Assembly: GCA_021833045.1 (NCBI GenBank)
Contig: JAKBGP010000013.1
Location: 1 to 19,185, forward strand
DNA: 19,185 nucleotides
Source of the DNA: Thermoplasmata archaeon
Lineage (GTDB): Archaea; Thermoplasmatota; Thermoplasmata; Thermoplasmatales; Thermoplasmataceae
Reading direction: 5' to 3'
This document shows positions 9,801 through 15,698 of this stretch, piece after piece. A model generated the notes under the pieces. The model saw only the letters and a program-made list of their open reading frames with translations, was not told where the DNA came from and did not search any database. The translations under genes were made by a program, and so were the position numbers. Within the stretch, counting starts at the first letter, position 1, and the number at the start of each line of letters is the position of its first letter.

Positions 9801-9808
9801 TCTATCAA
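3866..9808 (-). CDS. druE: DruE-like giant helicase with DUF1998 domain
   Basis: At 1980 residues this is a giant superfamily 2 ATP-dependent DNA helicase or translocase. The N-terminal motor has Walker A AGTGSGKTES at about 118-127, the DExH box DELH at 370-373 and SAS near 410. After a long insert the second RecA domain has VTTTMEVGVDIG and motif VI QRVGRAGRR near 1310-1320. Cysteine pairs occur near 681 (CDQC), 812 (CPAC), 1185-1205 (CERC, CTNC) and 1560-1582 (CKVC, CSNC) and suggest several zinc-binding sites. The C-terminal DUF1998 signature CDSSCYDCLKTYRNMSFH with LDW lies at about 1838-1862. Size and architecture match DruE of Druantia; DISARM instead splits helicase (DrmA) and DUF1998 (DrmB) into two proteins. 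The start is TTG at 9808, with AGGAGG 9 nt upstream and a 4-nt TTGA overlap with the preceding gene, which implies coupled translation. Confidence 0.85.
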   Translation of the reverse strand: MIDPIGTFDDLKQDIIRYVKTAFCTRFPTIETERAGRLGMNGMLSQEPWIEPLPNYVSSHKKINDLSVIDLPNMTGNEMELFKGLVQCGLFRGDIELYQHQQEMLLNSLKGRNCVITAGTGSGKTESFLLPLFAQIAREIPKWDNPSSTHAHINDWWKDRKWKAECKQEQKSPRVPQRGHESRPAAVRGLILYPMNALVEDQLTRLRKSLDSEEARKWLSINTPGNKIYLGRYNGATPVPGHELKKRTGGGWKVDQDKVEKLISALKEVELSAEKAEDYASDVRNNDLDKNEVRYFFPRLDGAEMRCRWDMQEFPPDILITNFSMLSIMLMREVDSGIFTKTKSWLECLDLPEEEREEERKNRVFHLIIDELHLYRGTAGAEVAYLIRLLLLRLGLKEGDPQLRILASSASLEANDPESITFLQDFFGLKTYMNIVEGHQENLPTADISIDDLPIESLIHISRHAGTSPTHWDDALKEAYKLATGKISSNPIDFLNLINTPKTRISILKTFGVNGKSRAISFSDFSERLLEHNSSENQEASRGLLIARGLFDVYNVDTILPAFRLHYFYKNIDGLWASTHSSQVYDDGRPVGELYMSPKLISNGRILKNSVEKLPDGNELWNELTHRGYIDEWGVLSGNIDASSSPDSLLLGDNFSNHKELIFKILSDAHSHHYRVLELLYCDQCGTVFYGGDRSPIGNGSIEMLLYTHDIESIPERQAAKLVERRSYEEYAIFWPQGEQEYAKPNHWRPIRGDHNHWANWTPASLNSLTGQVELEHESALEDPENWVKGYLYIMEPSPSESGEYNALPGVCPACNADYSNRKSRSSPVRGFRTGFYKMSQMLAKSLFYRLSSSNLDNNKLVVFSDSRQDAAEIANGIERNHYEDLIREIVYDELRQEAIGLPELLQNLESGSSLGSFATAYVESHGDAKDEIINLLRMANAKNQPMFQKYIDDARLRIEEIRTIGAKRSIAISSLLPESHNMGPIVKNLLKLGVNPSGSTIDLQTFEWSGIEHFWTEIFDFQNLEWNKNVQEMDISNARIAIRNHITKSIAHLLFSRLYFSFESSGLGWATFSNVDSVINKYSGKMDRQVFREACDSTIRILGDIYRFFQIDSRYFTNPITDASMFPKKIKNFLKKVGQENNIEVGILGEQIFRALGEAGHNNAILETEKLVVVVSTANGPAWICERCKRPHLHASAGVCTNCTSSLPNKPNGECKNLWDSNYLSWSVSQGRHPIRIHCEELTAQTDNQLERQRKFRGFIVTGQNDDRSDIREVETIDLLSVTTTMEVGVDIGNLQAVMLANMPPMRFNYQQRVGRAGRRKQAYSVALTLCRDRSHDKYYFSNPVKITSEAPPVPFLAMKQPRIIKRLLAKECLRRAFIYAGVSWEDFPDGTDVHGEFGYSIDRKKEAGWEQNKTKILWWLSNNEDSEREILKALINSEDENLINWLKSELPKEIDDVVSNTEITGEGLAERLAEGAILPMYGMPSRTRLLYHGLKGNKEFTIDRDLEISITEFAPGSQKVKDKAILTSIGFTAPLHFNNRWWSPLQEDPLPFRRWMQRCKVCGFTVSKLEQTNPTKCSNCDIPADERNLFSEFQIATPQAYRTDLSRGKDASEDEEVWFSIPSSLVESTNSQIFKSLAGTNCSISISEEGRVWRVNDNRGMQFRGSIVSTPPPPTTMNGRRPYKLDHQWIAEKYQEGNGTPRNMERLSLSAGKTTEILRIKPVDVQRGLLIDFAGADGTINGAIRAGIISAGHLIQRVIADRLDIDPDEIEMGNLVRRQLAASKWISEIVLSDTLPNGAGFVNWASKNFEIILKNACKPEDATSYAGQILSMSHAARCDSSCYDCLKTYRNMSFHGLLDWRLAINYIRILNDMNYKVGLDGEFQTPELSGWLESAFKARDVFVQSFNGYSKIKLGILPGITAGNKTFVLVHPYWDFRRPTGILAEAIADAKNGVNAPMNTFDLIRRPGWYRMYLSRQV

Positions 9809-10809
9809 TTTATTATGCCTCCTGAATTTGTGGATAAATCACGATAAAAAATATCCTGATTTAGCTTGCTAGCTATCAAATGAGCCAGTGAGTGTTCGAC
9901 ACCAGAATATACTTGCATTGGGTAATTTGAGGGAATATCTGCAATAGCCTGATTTCCAGTTCTAACGTTATCTGGGGGTAGTCCAGTTGACATTGTTAAT
10001 GCCCTGGCTAGCAACGTGGGAAGTGGGACCCATGAAGGTATGGCTAATTGAAGACTATTTTCGTCGAATATAATCACCCTTCTTTTTGCAATTTCCAATG
10101 CTATATACCTACCCCAATCCTTACCAACCTCCGCGGCCCCAGATTTACTCCACAACCAATGAACGTGTTGCTTAGTTATAGGACTGAGGAAATCTGTAAG
10201 GGAGTCTTCCTTTTCTTCACTAGCAGGTATAAATTTTAATCTGTCAATATCAAAAACCTTTAAAGGTTGGGAAGACCAATTCCTTGCAGTATAATTAAGA
10301 CTATTCTTCATCACCCTCAATTCTTCAGAGGTATTCGCAAGTTTCCATGAAGCAGGTGTTTTCAAATCAGAGTTAATGCGACAGGATTCGGATATTTTCT
10401 GTAGAGTTTCTATTTTGTCAGCTTCTATGCAAATCAAGGCAGGGATGTCTATTGCAAATCTCCGCTGAGGAATGTTATAAAAAATTGCATTGCCATACTC
10501 CATCCTAACTGCACTTTTTAAGTTATTAATGAGTGATGGGTTTCTTGCTCCAACAAGAACTGCCTTTGGTAGTCCAGGACTAGGAAGTCTCACCAAGCTA
10601 GGTGGGCACATGAACACCTTTCTTTTTTCAAAATCAAACTCGCAATAACCAAGACTGTCTAGTAGGCGAATTATGTGTTGCCTAAAATCCATCCCTAAAC
10701 TTTCCTCCTCGCGAATCTCAGCAATCGTGATTGAATTCAAGAGAGCGTAAAAATCTTCAAGTTTGATTTCACCAAGTGTACTCATGGCGTAAATTAATTC
10801 ATTTGACAT
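9805..10809 (-). CDS. druF: DruF-like winged-helix protein
   Basis: This 334-residue protein lies directly upstream of the helicase and overlaps it by 4 nt. Its N-terminal part (about residues 25-75: RQHIIRLLDSLGYCEFD, then VFMCPPSLVRLPSPGLPKAVLVGAR) looks like a winged helix followed by a conserved PP-x-L-x-x-LP...GAR segment. I recognise this as typical of proteins encoded next to giant DUF1998 helicases. The rest is mixed alpha/beta with no catalytic motif. By position and size it fits DruF of Druantia type II; DNA binding or loading of the helicase is an inference. The start is the ATG at 10809, not the GTG at 10818, because AGGAG stands 10 nt before the ATG but only 1 nt before the GTG. 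It overlaps the end of the upstream gene by about 11 nt. Confidence 0.6.
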   Translation of the reverse strand: MSNELIYAMSTLGEIKLEDFYALLNSITIAEIREEESLGMDFRQHIIRLLDSLGYCEFDFEKRKVFMCPPSLVRLPSPGLPKAVLVGARNPSLINNLKSAVRMEYGNAIFYNIPQRRFAIDIPALICIEADKIETLQKISESCRINSDLKTPASWKLANTSEELRVMKNSLNYTARNWSSQPLKVFDIDRLKFIPASEEKEDSLTDFLSPITKQHVHWLWSKSGAAEVGKDWGRYIALEIAKRRVIIFDENSLQLAIPSWVPLPTLLARALTMSTGLPPDNVRTGNQAIADIPSNYPMQVYSGVEHSLAHLIASKLNQDIFYRDLSTNSGGIIN

Positions 10810-12853
10810 TTTTAGCACACTCCTGATAGACCTGCCAGAGATTGACCAAAACCCGGAGTTTGGGTATTTCTGTTATTTTTCGGTTAAAATAAATCACTTC
10901 CTTCCATTTTTTACGAGATTTCTTATCCCAATCAAGCGTATTAAATGATTCAATACTTGGCGAAATAATTATATTCGAACAGTAATAAACTTTCCAGCGG
11001 TTCCTGCCCGACCGAGCTATAGCCCATATTGGTCTCCAAATATTTGAAACAGATTCTTTTGGCCAGTCAACAATTTGGCCTGGAATTCCACCAACGAAGA
11101 TAATTCTCTCCGAAATATGGTATGGTAGCTGGTCGAACTTATATTCTTCCATATTCATATTAATTACCACCGATCCTTGTGCACACGGGCAAGAATCACA
11201 TTCAATGAGTAAGTTGCCACTAGGATCCCTATATGGAGTGGTTCCGAAGTTTGGCAATGAGTCAAATGACTCTAAATAAATGGTTTTTTTTCCAATGCTA
11301 TCATTTCCTTGAAATACCTCAATTTGTATTTGGGAGTTTACCATGCAATCCTCTGGTAAGAGCCATTGCCCTGGTGTTTCTGAAAGACCGATTGCCTTGC
11401 CATTTACCTTTACTATTTCTTCTCCTGTTCCATTCTCTATGACAATTCTTGGTTTAGCGAATTCAAAGTAGGAATTTCTACCACTAGCTCTTACACCACC
11501 AAGTAAGGTTAACCTTGCTTGATTTGATATAGTCAACAAATCTATCCCAGAGCAAGATTCACTAATGTTCTTGCACCTAAACAGGTTCCAACCTTCCGGC
11601 AATCCAATAGAAATAATTTGAACGAAATTTTCACATGAGTTTTTTCCCCAGGAAATAACCTTTTCAACATCGGGGGATCTACACGCTATCAAGTACTCTC
11701 TTCCCCGTTCAATCCTTTGTACCTCTACCCAGTCCCTCAAATTGTCAAGGCCTTCCAAAAAAACCCGGGTTGATGAGGACCTCAGGATAGCTCTCCATTC
11801 ACCCATATCATCTTCAAAGTGTTCGCCTTGTTCCCAGTTGAGATGTTCCCCTCTCAATCTTCCTTGTCCCTGATCCTCTTCATGCCTAAGATAAGTCGAC
11901 CAACCGTTGGTAGATCCAAAACAATTAAATTTCTCCCCTGTACGCTGGTTGACAAGAACAAGTCCTTCTTCTGGTATAGTTTTTTTTGACCTGAATCTAA
12001 TGTAACTTTTCAAAGTGCCTGAAAGTTGGTCTAAATTTATGCAAATCCTAAGTCCGGCCTGAACTTTCTGTAATTTACCTGACGACTCGGGTATTGATTC
12101 TGTGCAAGTACCATCCCAGCTTTCAAGTTCCTCCAAAACAAGATTTGTCAATGCAGACTTGAATGCAGAGGATTCCTCAGTATTTTTATAAAGCATTTTT
12201 ATTGTACGTGTTTTAAAAATATTTGTTCTAAATTCATAAATAAGCCCCGACATAACCTCTGGTGTAGGTATATCGAGAGGATCCAAATCGGCTTCTCGGA
12301 ACATTCTTGGGAGATTTCTAATTTCCTCTGTGGAGCATAATGTTTGAAACAATGGGATCCCAACATATCTCCATTTACCTCGAACACGCATTACAAATTT
12401 ACCAAGTAATTCGTGATTTTCTTCACAACTCCATTTCTCCAAATCCTCCCAAAGAAGGATCATTTTATAAAACCCTGGTGGAACATCACTTTTTCCAGGA
12501 TAACCGAGAAGTTTCCAAAATTTCGGGTAGTATGCATGGGAAGCAAACTCATCATCCTCAGTAGCTGCGACTAAAACGAAGAAGCATAGATAAGTCACAT
12601 ATGGAGGTTCAGTCCATTTACCCACTTTTCGCCAATTGTTATAAATATTGAGTGCACTCTCGCAGATTTCATCATTTTGAGCACCAAAGGGTCCATTCTT
12701 AATCGCACTTACAAAATCTGAAAGAGATGATGGATTTCCCTGGTTCAGTTCAATCAAGATATCTTCGTTAATATACAATATTGTGTCTTCATATGCTCTG
12801 TTATCATTGAAGAAATATTTCACAAGCAAATCATTCCATTGAAAGTAATCCAT
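10799..12853 (-). CDS. druG: DruG-like large operon-leading protein
   Basis: The first gene of the helicase operon encodes 684 residues. The N-terminus (FQWNDLLVKYFFNDNRAYEDTILYINEDILIEL) resembles the opening of other large proteins paired with DUF1998 helicases, where W-x-x-L-L-x-x-YF precedes a strand and helix. Residues about 90-200 are helical (YYPKFWKLLGYPG, FYKMILLWEDLEKW). The second half is beta-rich, with Trp/Gly-rich strands suggesting immunoglobulin-like or OB-like modules. No nuclease, ATPase or transmembrane motif is visible. By position it fits DruG of Druantia type II, whose biochemical role is unknown to me. I start it at the ATG at 12853, with AGGG 9 nt upstream. A TTG at 12883 would add 10 residues but lies inside a perfect palindrome that is more likely an operator. 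Confidence 0.6.
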   Translation of the reverse strand: MDYFQWNDLLVKYFFNDNRAYEDTILYINEDILIELNQGNPSSLSDFVSAIKNGPFGAQNDEICESALNIYNNWRKVGKWTEPPYVTYLCFFVLVAATEDDEFASHAYYPKFWKLLGYPGKSDVPPGFYKMILLWEDLEKWSCEENHELLGKFVMRVRGKWRYVGIPLFQTLCSTEEIRNLPRMFREADLDPLDIPTPEVMSGLIYEFRTNIFKTRTIKMLYKNTEESSAFKSALTNLVLEELESWDGTCTESIPESSGKLQKVQAGLRICINLDQLSGTLKSYIRFRSKKTIPEEGLVLVNQRTGEKFNCFGSTNGWSTYLRHEEDQGQGRLRGEHLNWEQGEHFEDDMGEWRAILRSSSTRVFLEGLDNLRDWVEVQRIERGREYLIACRSPDVEKVISWGKNSCENFVQIISIGLPEGWNLFRCKNISESCSGIDLLTISNQARLTLLGGVRASGRNSYFEFAKPRIVIENGTGEEIVKVNGKAIGLSETPGQWLLPEDCMVNSQIQIEVFQGNDSIGKKTIYLESFDSLPNFGTTPYRDPSGNLLIECDSCPCAQGSVVINMNMEEYKFDQLPYHISERIIFVGGIPGQIVDWPKESVSNIWRPIWAIARSGRNRWKVYYCSNIIISPSIESFNTLDWDKKSRKKWKEVIYFNRKITEIPKLRVLVNLWQVYQECAKNVK

Positions 12854-12870
12854 TTCAATAATCCCTGAAG

Positions 12871-12899
12871 ATTTTAATATCAATAACTGATATTAAAAT
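12871..12899. promoter_or_regulatory. Perfect 12-bp palindrome in the druG promoter/leader
   Basis: Two perfect 12-bp arms (ATTTTAATATCA and TGATATTAAAAT) are separated by 5 nt (ATAAC). The element ends 18 nt before the druG ATG at 12853. The distal arm contains a TATA-like TTTTAATATC about 40 nt from the ATG, which would place the transcript start near 12867. The palindrome could therefore be an operator covering the promoter, or a hairpin in the leader RNA if transcription starts further upstream. Confidence 0.6.
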
Positions 12900-13109
12900 G
12901 TGTTCATCTTGTATAACAGTTCAATACTTTGAATCTTGGTGGACTCCATACTAGCAACCGAAAGAATCATATATCTGAATTCTGTTATAATAGTATGATA
13001 AAGAAGCTATTTTTAAAAATCCTAGATGAAAAGAGTAACACTGACGGATTCGACGAGAATCTTCGCAAATGTTTTACATATTAAGTTTAATTAAAAAAGA
13101 TATTTACTT

Positions 13110-13120
13110 ACAAATATATA
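13110..13120 (+). promoter_or_regulatory. TATA element of vsr-dcm
   Basis: ACAAATATATA lies directly before the vsr leader palindrome. A start about 26 nt downstream falls near 13142, inside the palindrome, leaving a leader of about 37 nt. AAGGAG at 13160-13165 then serves as a rather distant Shine-Dalgarno (13 nt) for the vsr ATG. Confidence 0.45.
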
Positions 13121-13154
13121 CCAGATCGATTAACAAGTTCTTGTTTCGATCTGG
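13121..13154. promoter_or_regulatory. Imperfect 15-bp palindrome over the vsr-dcm start site
   Basis: The left arm CCAGATCGATTAACAAG and the right arm CTTGTTTCGATCTGG are complementary over 15 positions, with a 2-nt bulge (TT) in the left arm and a 2-nt loop. It directly follows the TATA element and covers the predicted transcription start. That is where an archaeal repressor would block RNA polymerase. It also contains GATC twice and CGAT twice, so it could be a site whose methylation controls the methylase gene. Confidence 0.55.
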
Positions 13155-13178
13155 AAGAAAAGGAGTTGGAACTACACG

Positions 13179-13574
13179 ATGGCAGATAATTTATCGAGGG
13201 AGAAGAGAAGCAAGGTGATGGCAAGCATTAAAGGGAAAAATACCAAACCTGAACTTTTGCTCTGGAACGAACTTGACAAACGTAGATTTAGACAGTTTCC
13301 TAAAATCCATGGAAACCCGGATATGGGAAATGTTTCAAGGAAAATCGCAATCTTCGTGGATGGTTGTTTCTGGCATGGTTGCCCAATTTGCTACAAACCC
13401 CCATCTAGTAGACATGAATACTGGTCAAGTAAACTCAGACGCAATTTTGAACATGATCAGTATGTTAACAATAACCTTAAAGATTCAGGCTACATGGTCA
13501 TAAGATTTTGGGAGCATGAGATACTGAGTGATGTATCAGGTTGCACCTTAAAAATTAATGAGGTGCTGGCTTGA
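13179..13574 (+). CDS. vsr: Vsr-family endonuclease
   Basis: This 131-residue protein belongs to the very-short-patch repair (Vsr) endonuclease family, which nicks DNA 5' of the T in T:G mismatches left by 5-methylcytosine deamination. Visible features are: RSKVMASIKGKNTKPEL at the N-terminus; the catalytic Asp48 in GNPDMGN; FVDGCFWHGC at 59-68, with the intercalating Phe64-Trp65 and His66; and RFWEHEI near 109-115. Cys63, Cys68 and Cys71 fit the structural zinc site. Asp61 stands where E. coli Vsr has His64, as in many Vsr proteins found in restriction-modification loci. The gene overlaps the methyltransferase start by 4 nt, so both are made together. It may repair methylase-induced mismatches, a real burden at high temperature, or act as the restriction nuclease. 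Confidence 0.9.
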   Translation: MADNLSREKRSKVMASIKGKNTKPELLLWNELDKRRFRQFPKIHGNPDMGNVSRKIAIFVDGCFWHGCPICYKPPSSRHEYWSSKLRRNFEHDQYVNNNLKDSGYMVIRFWEHEILSDVSGCTLKINEVLA

Positions 13575-14749
13575 GTGAACCTTTGACCTTCATAGATCTC
13601 TTTGCAGGTGCTGGAGGTTTCTCTCTAGGACTTCATCAAGCAGGACTTGCGGGAATTTTCGCTGTGGAGAGAAATGAAATGGCCTTTTCCACACTGAGGC
13701 ATAACCTTATTGAAACCGAGAATGCGTTTGACTGGCCTGAGTGGCTGCCTAAAGAACAGATAGATATCCGATTCTTTCTCGAAAGATATCAAACCGAACT
13801 CTCAAGACTGAAGGGTAAAGTGGATCTTATAGTGGGAGGTCCTCCCTGCCAAGGATTCTCGATGGCTGGCAGGCGAGTAGAGCACGATGAGAGGAACTCT
13901 CTTTTCCAGGATTACGTGAAGTTCGTGAAGCTTGTTGAACCAAGCATAATAATGTTCGAGAACGTTCCTGGTTTCTCTTTCCCATTCGGGAAGAATGAAC
14001 AAAATGACATCCCATACTCAATTAAACTTTCCAGGGAGCTAGTGAATATAGGATATCAACAACCTGAACAATCGATATATAACTTTTCACATTTTGGTGT
14101 CCCACAGTCCAGAAAGAGGCTTGTAATCATTGGCTCGAAAAAAGACTTGGAACCGGAGTCTATTCATGAGAAAATCGCTATGAATGGCTCTCAAAGCACA
14201 AAGATCACTGTGGGAAACGCAATTTCAGACTTAAGGAGAGTTAATGGTGAAATTGATTCCCCCGACTCAAGGGGATTCAGGGCCGGAATCTATGGATCCC
14301 CGACCTCGCAGTATCAGGTTGAATTGAGGAAACATACTATAAACAAATCTCCTGACAGTCATAGATTTGCAAACCATTCTGAAAGGATTGTTGAGAGATT
14401 CTCGGAAATAGTTAAATCTTCAAGCTGCGCTACAAATTCCTCCAAAGACTACATAACTTCACTGAAACTCAAGAAGAGAAACTTGAATAATCTTGATCCA
14501 AATCAACCATCTCCTACCTTGACAACACTGCCGGATGACTATATCCACTATGATGAGCCCAGAATACTGACTGTGAGAGAGTATGCGAGACTTCAAGCCT
14601 TCCCCGATTGGTTCGAATTCAAGGGGAAGTATACAACAGGTGGAAAACTGAGGGTAGTTGAAACACCAAGATACACGCAGGTGGCAAATGCTGTCCCCCC
14701 AAAATTTGCAAAGATTGCAGGCAAGGTTTTAAGAAAATACTATTCCTAG
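13571..14749 (+). CDS. druM: C5-cytosine DNA methyltransferase (DruM/Dcm-like)
   Basis: The 392-residue enzyme transfers a methyl group from S-adenosylmethionine to C5 of cytosine in a specific DNA sequence. Motifs appear in standard order: I FIDLFAGAGGFSLGLHQAG (7-25), IV GGPPCQGFSMAGRR with catalytic Cys93, VI MFENVPGF, VIII QSRKRLVIIG, then the target-recognition region at about 190-300, and motifs IX (PSPTLTT) and X (VANAVPPKFAKIAG). All catalytic parts are intact. The start is TTG at 13571, overlapping the vsr stop (TTGAGTGA). It could be the self-marking enzyme (DruM) of the Druantia-like system, although it is divergent from the helicase operon. Alternatively vsr-dcm could be a separate module. 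The recognition sequence cannot be read from the protein. Confidence 0.9.
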   Translation: MSEPLTFIDLFAGAGGFSLGLHQAGLAGIFAVERNEMAFSTLRHNLIETENAFDWPEWLPKEQIDIRFFLERYQTELSRLKGKVDLIVGGPPCQGFSMAGRRVEHDERNSLFQDYVKFVKLVEPSIIMFENVPGFSFPFGKNEQNDIPYSIKLSRELVNIGYQQPEQSIYNFSHFGVPQSRKRLVIIGSKKDLEPESIHEKIAMNGSQSTKITVGNAISDLRRVNGEIDSPDSRGFRAGIYGSPTSQYQVELRKHTINKSPDSHRFANHSERIVERFSEIVKSSSCATNSSKDYITSLKLKKRNLNNLDPNQPSPTLTTLPDDYIHYDEPRILTVREYARLQAFPDWFEFKGKYTTGGKLRVVETPRYTQVANAVPPKFAKIAGKVLRKYYS

Positions 14750-14762
14750 ATAAATACAAGCA

Positions 14763-15698
14763 TCATTTCATATTTTTAATGAACTCCAGAAGTGTTTTTA
14801 ATTCTTCATCAGTCCTGTAACAAAGATGGAGGTGTTTCTTTATTTGATCTCTTGTTAGTAGAGAATTACCTTGTTCTTGAAGACGATTTTTTATGAATAA
14901 CCCTCCAGCCTCATCGCTTTCCGCCAACCCATGGGCCACAAGGTTTCTTGTACCAATCACCCCCATTAAATGATTATAAATAGTCAAGTGTTCTCTTTTT
15001 TTATCCATTTTAATAGGGCATGTGGAAAAATCATCATTTAGTCTGTCCTTAAGATATCTCTCGATAACACTATACTTAAAAGAAGGCCCATATCCATCAC
15101 TTCTCAGGAGTCCCCATTTGAAACGATCAACCAGTTCGTCAGATATCTTGAAAAGCGTAGCTAAGCAGTCATCTATCAATAATTCAGTATCTGTAACTCT
15201 AGATAGAACCAACCCCCTTAGGTACTCTGGATCTGGTAATTTCACAGCTGCCCTCCAGACCAGTCTGTATATTGATGCCCCAATTTGATCCCTATTTGCC
15301 GTCATAATATTTCCGTACCTTCCTTTATCGATTTTACTATCATCGCCCAAAACTTGGGCATTGCTATAAAGAAGAATGTCCGTCGGATACCTCCTGTGCA
15401 GTATTTCCCTTGCAACTTCCATCCCTGCTCCTTTCTCCGAAAGGTTTAGATCGCAAAGAACCCAGTCTGGAACAGATTTTTCAGCTTCAATATGATTCAG
15501 GACATCTTCCTTTTTCTTCATATGCATAATACTCTTCAGTTCTAGATTCATGCCATTTATCCTCGTGTTTATGCTCTTAAGATTATCCGTGATGTATTTT
15601 TTTATAACATCGACTTGCCTATCCCTATCTTCCAGAATAAGAACATTAATTTCTATAGATTTACCATTGTTATCTATTGCTGAGTTGCCGGAGTTTAT
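14763..15698 (-). CDS. Response regulator with C-terminal HEPN-like RNase domain
   Basis: The conventional ATG at 15551 gives 262 residues but cuts off the start of a receiver domain. The same frame is open up to a TGA just upstream of 15698, and its translation gives the missing first strand INVLILEDRDRQ with acidic Glu23-Asp24. Asp83 (DWVLCDLNL) is the likely phospho-acceptor, about 15 residues further on than in CheY. The usual Lys of strand 5 is not obvious (GNIMTANRDQ). After residue about 165 the protein is helical and contains IGTRNLVAHG, with Arg251, Asn252 and His256: the RNxxxH motif of HEPN ribonucleases. No ATG, GTG or TTG exists for the full form; GAGGTGATC lies correctly placed before an ATA at 15698-15696 that overlaps the kinase stop codon. 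It is probably the effector partner of the upstream GHKL protein. Confidence 0.65.
   Translation of the reverse strand: MNSGNSAIDNNGKSIEINVLILEDRDRQVDVIKKYITDNLKSINTRINGMNLELKSIMHMKKKEDVLNHIEAEKSVPDWVLCDLNLSEKGAGMEVAREILHRRYPTDILLYSNAQVLGDDSKIDKGRYGNIMTANRDQIGASIYRLVWRAAVKLPDPEYLRGLVLSRVTDTELLIDDCLATLFKISDELVDRFKWGLLRSDGYGPSFKYSVIERYLKDRLNDDFSTCPIKMDKKREHLTIYNHLMGVIGTRNLVAHGLAESDEAGGLFIKNRLQEQGNSLLTRDQIKKHLHLCYRTDEELKTLLEFIKNMK

Larger units (their letters stand above)
12854..13178. other. Divergent intergenic control region
   Basis: This 325-bp A/T-rich gap separates the minus-strand helicase operon from plus-strand vsr-dcm. It contains two unrelated palindromes, one at each end, each next to the promoter of its own operon. 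The middle (about 12960-13080) holds a 29-codon frame starting at 12995 with no Shine-Dalgarno or well-placed TATA, which I do not call a gene. Nothing else is recognisable. Confidence 0.6.

Noticed and set aside
3866..9808. DISARM (DrmA/DrmB) assignment for the helicase
   Set aside because: In DISARM the helicase and DUF1998 parts are separate proteins and a PLD nuclease is present. Here both parts are one 1980-residue chain and no HKD motif is seen.
13029..13065. Short inverted repeat GATTC/GAATC near 13048-13062
   Set aside because: Five-base arms are too short to distinguish from chance.
12995..13084. A 29-codon plus-strand frame (MIKKLFLKILDEK...) between the two divergent operons
   Set aside because: It has no Shine-Dalgarno and the nearest TATA-like run is only a few bases from the ATG. 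Frames of this length are expected by chance in A/T-rich DNA.
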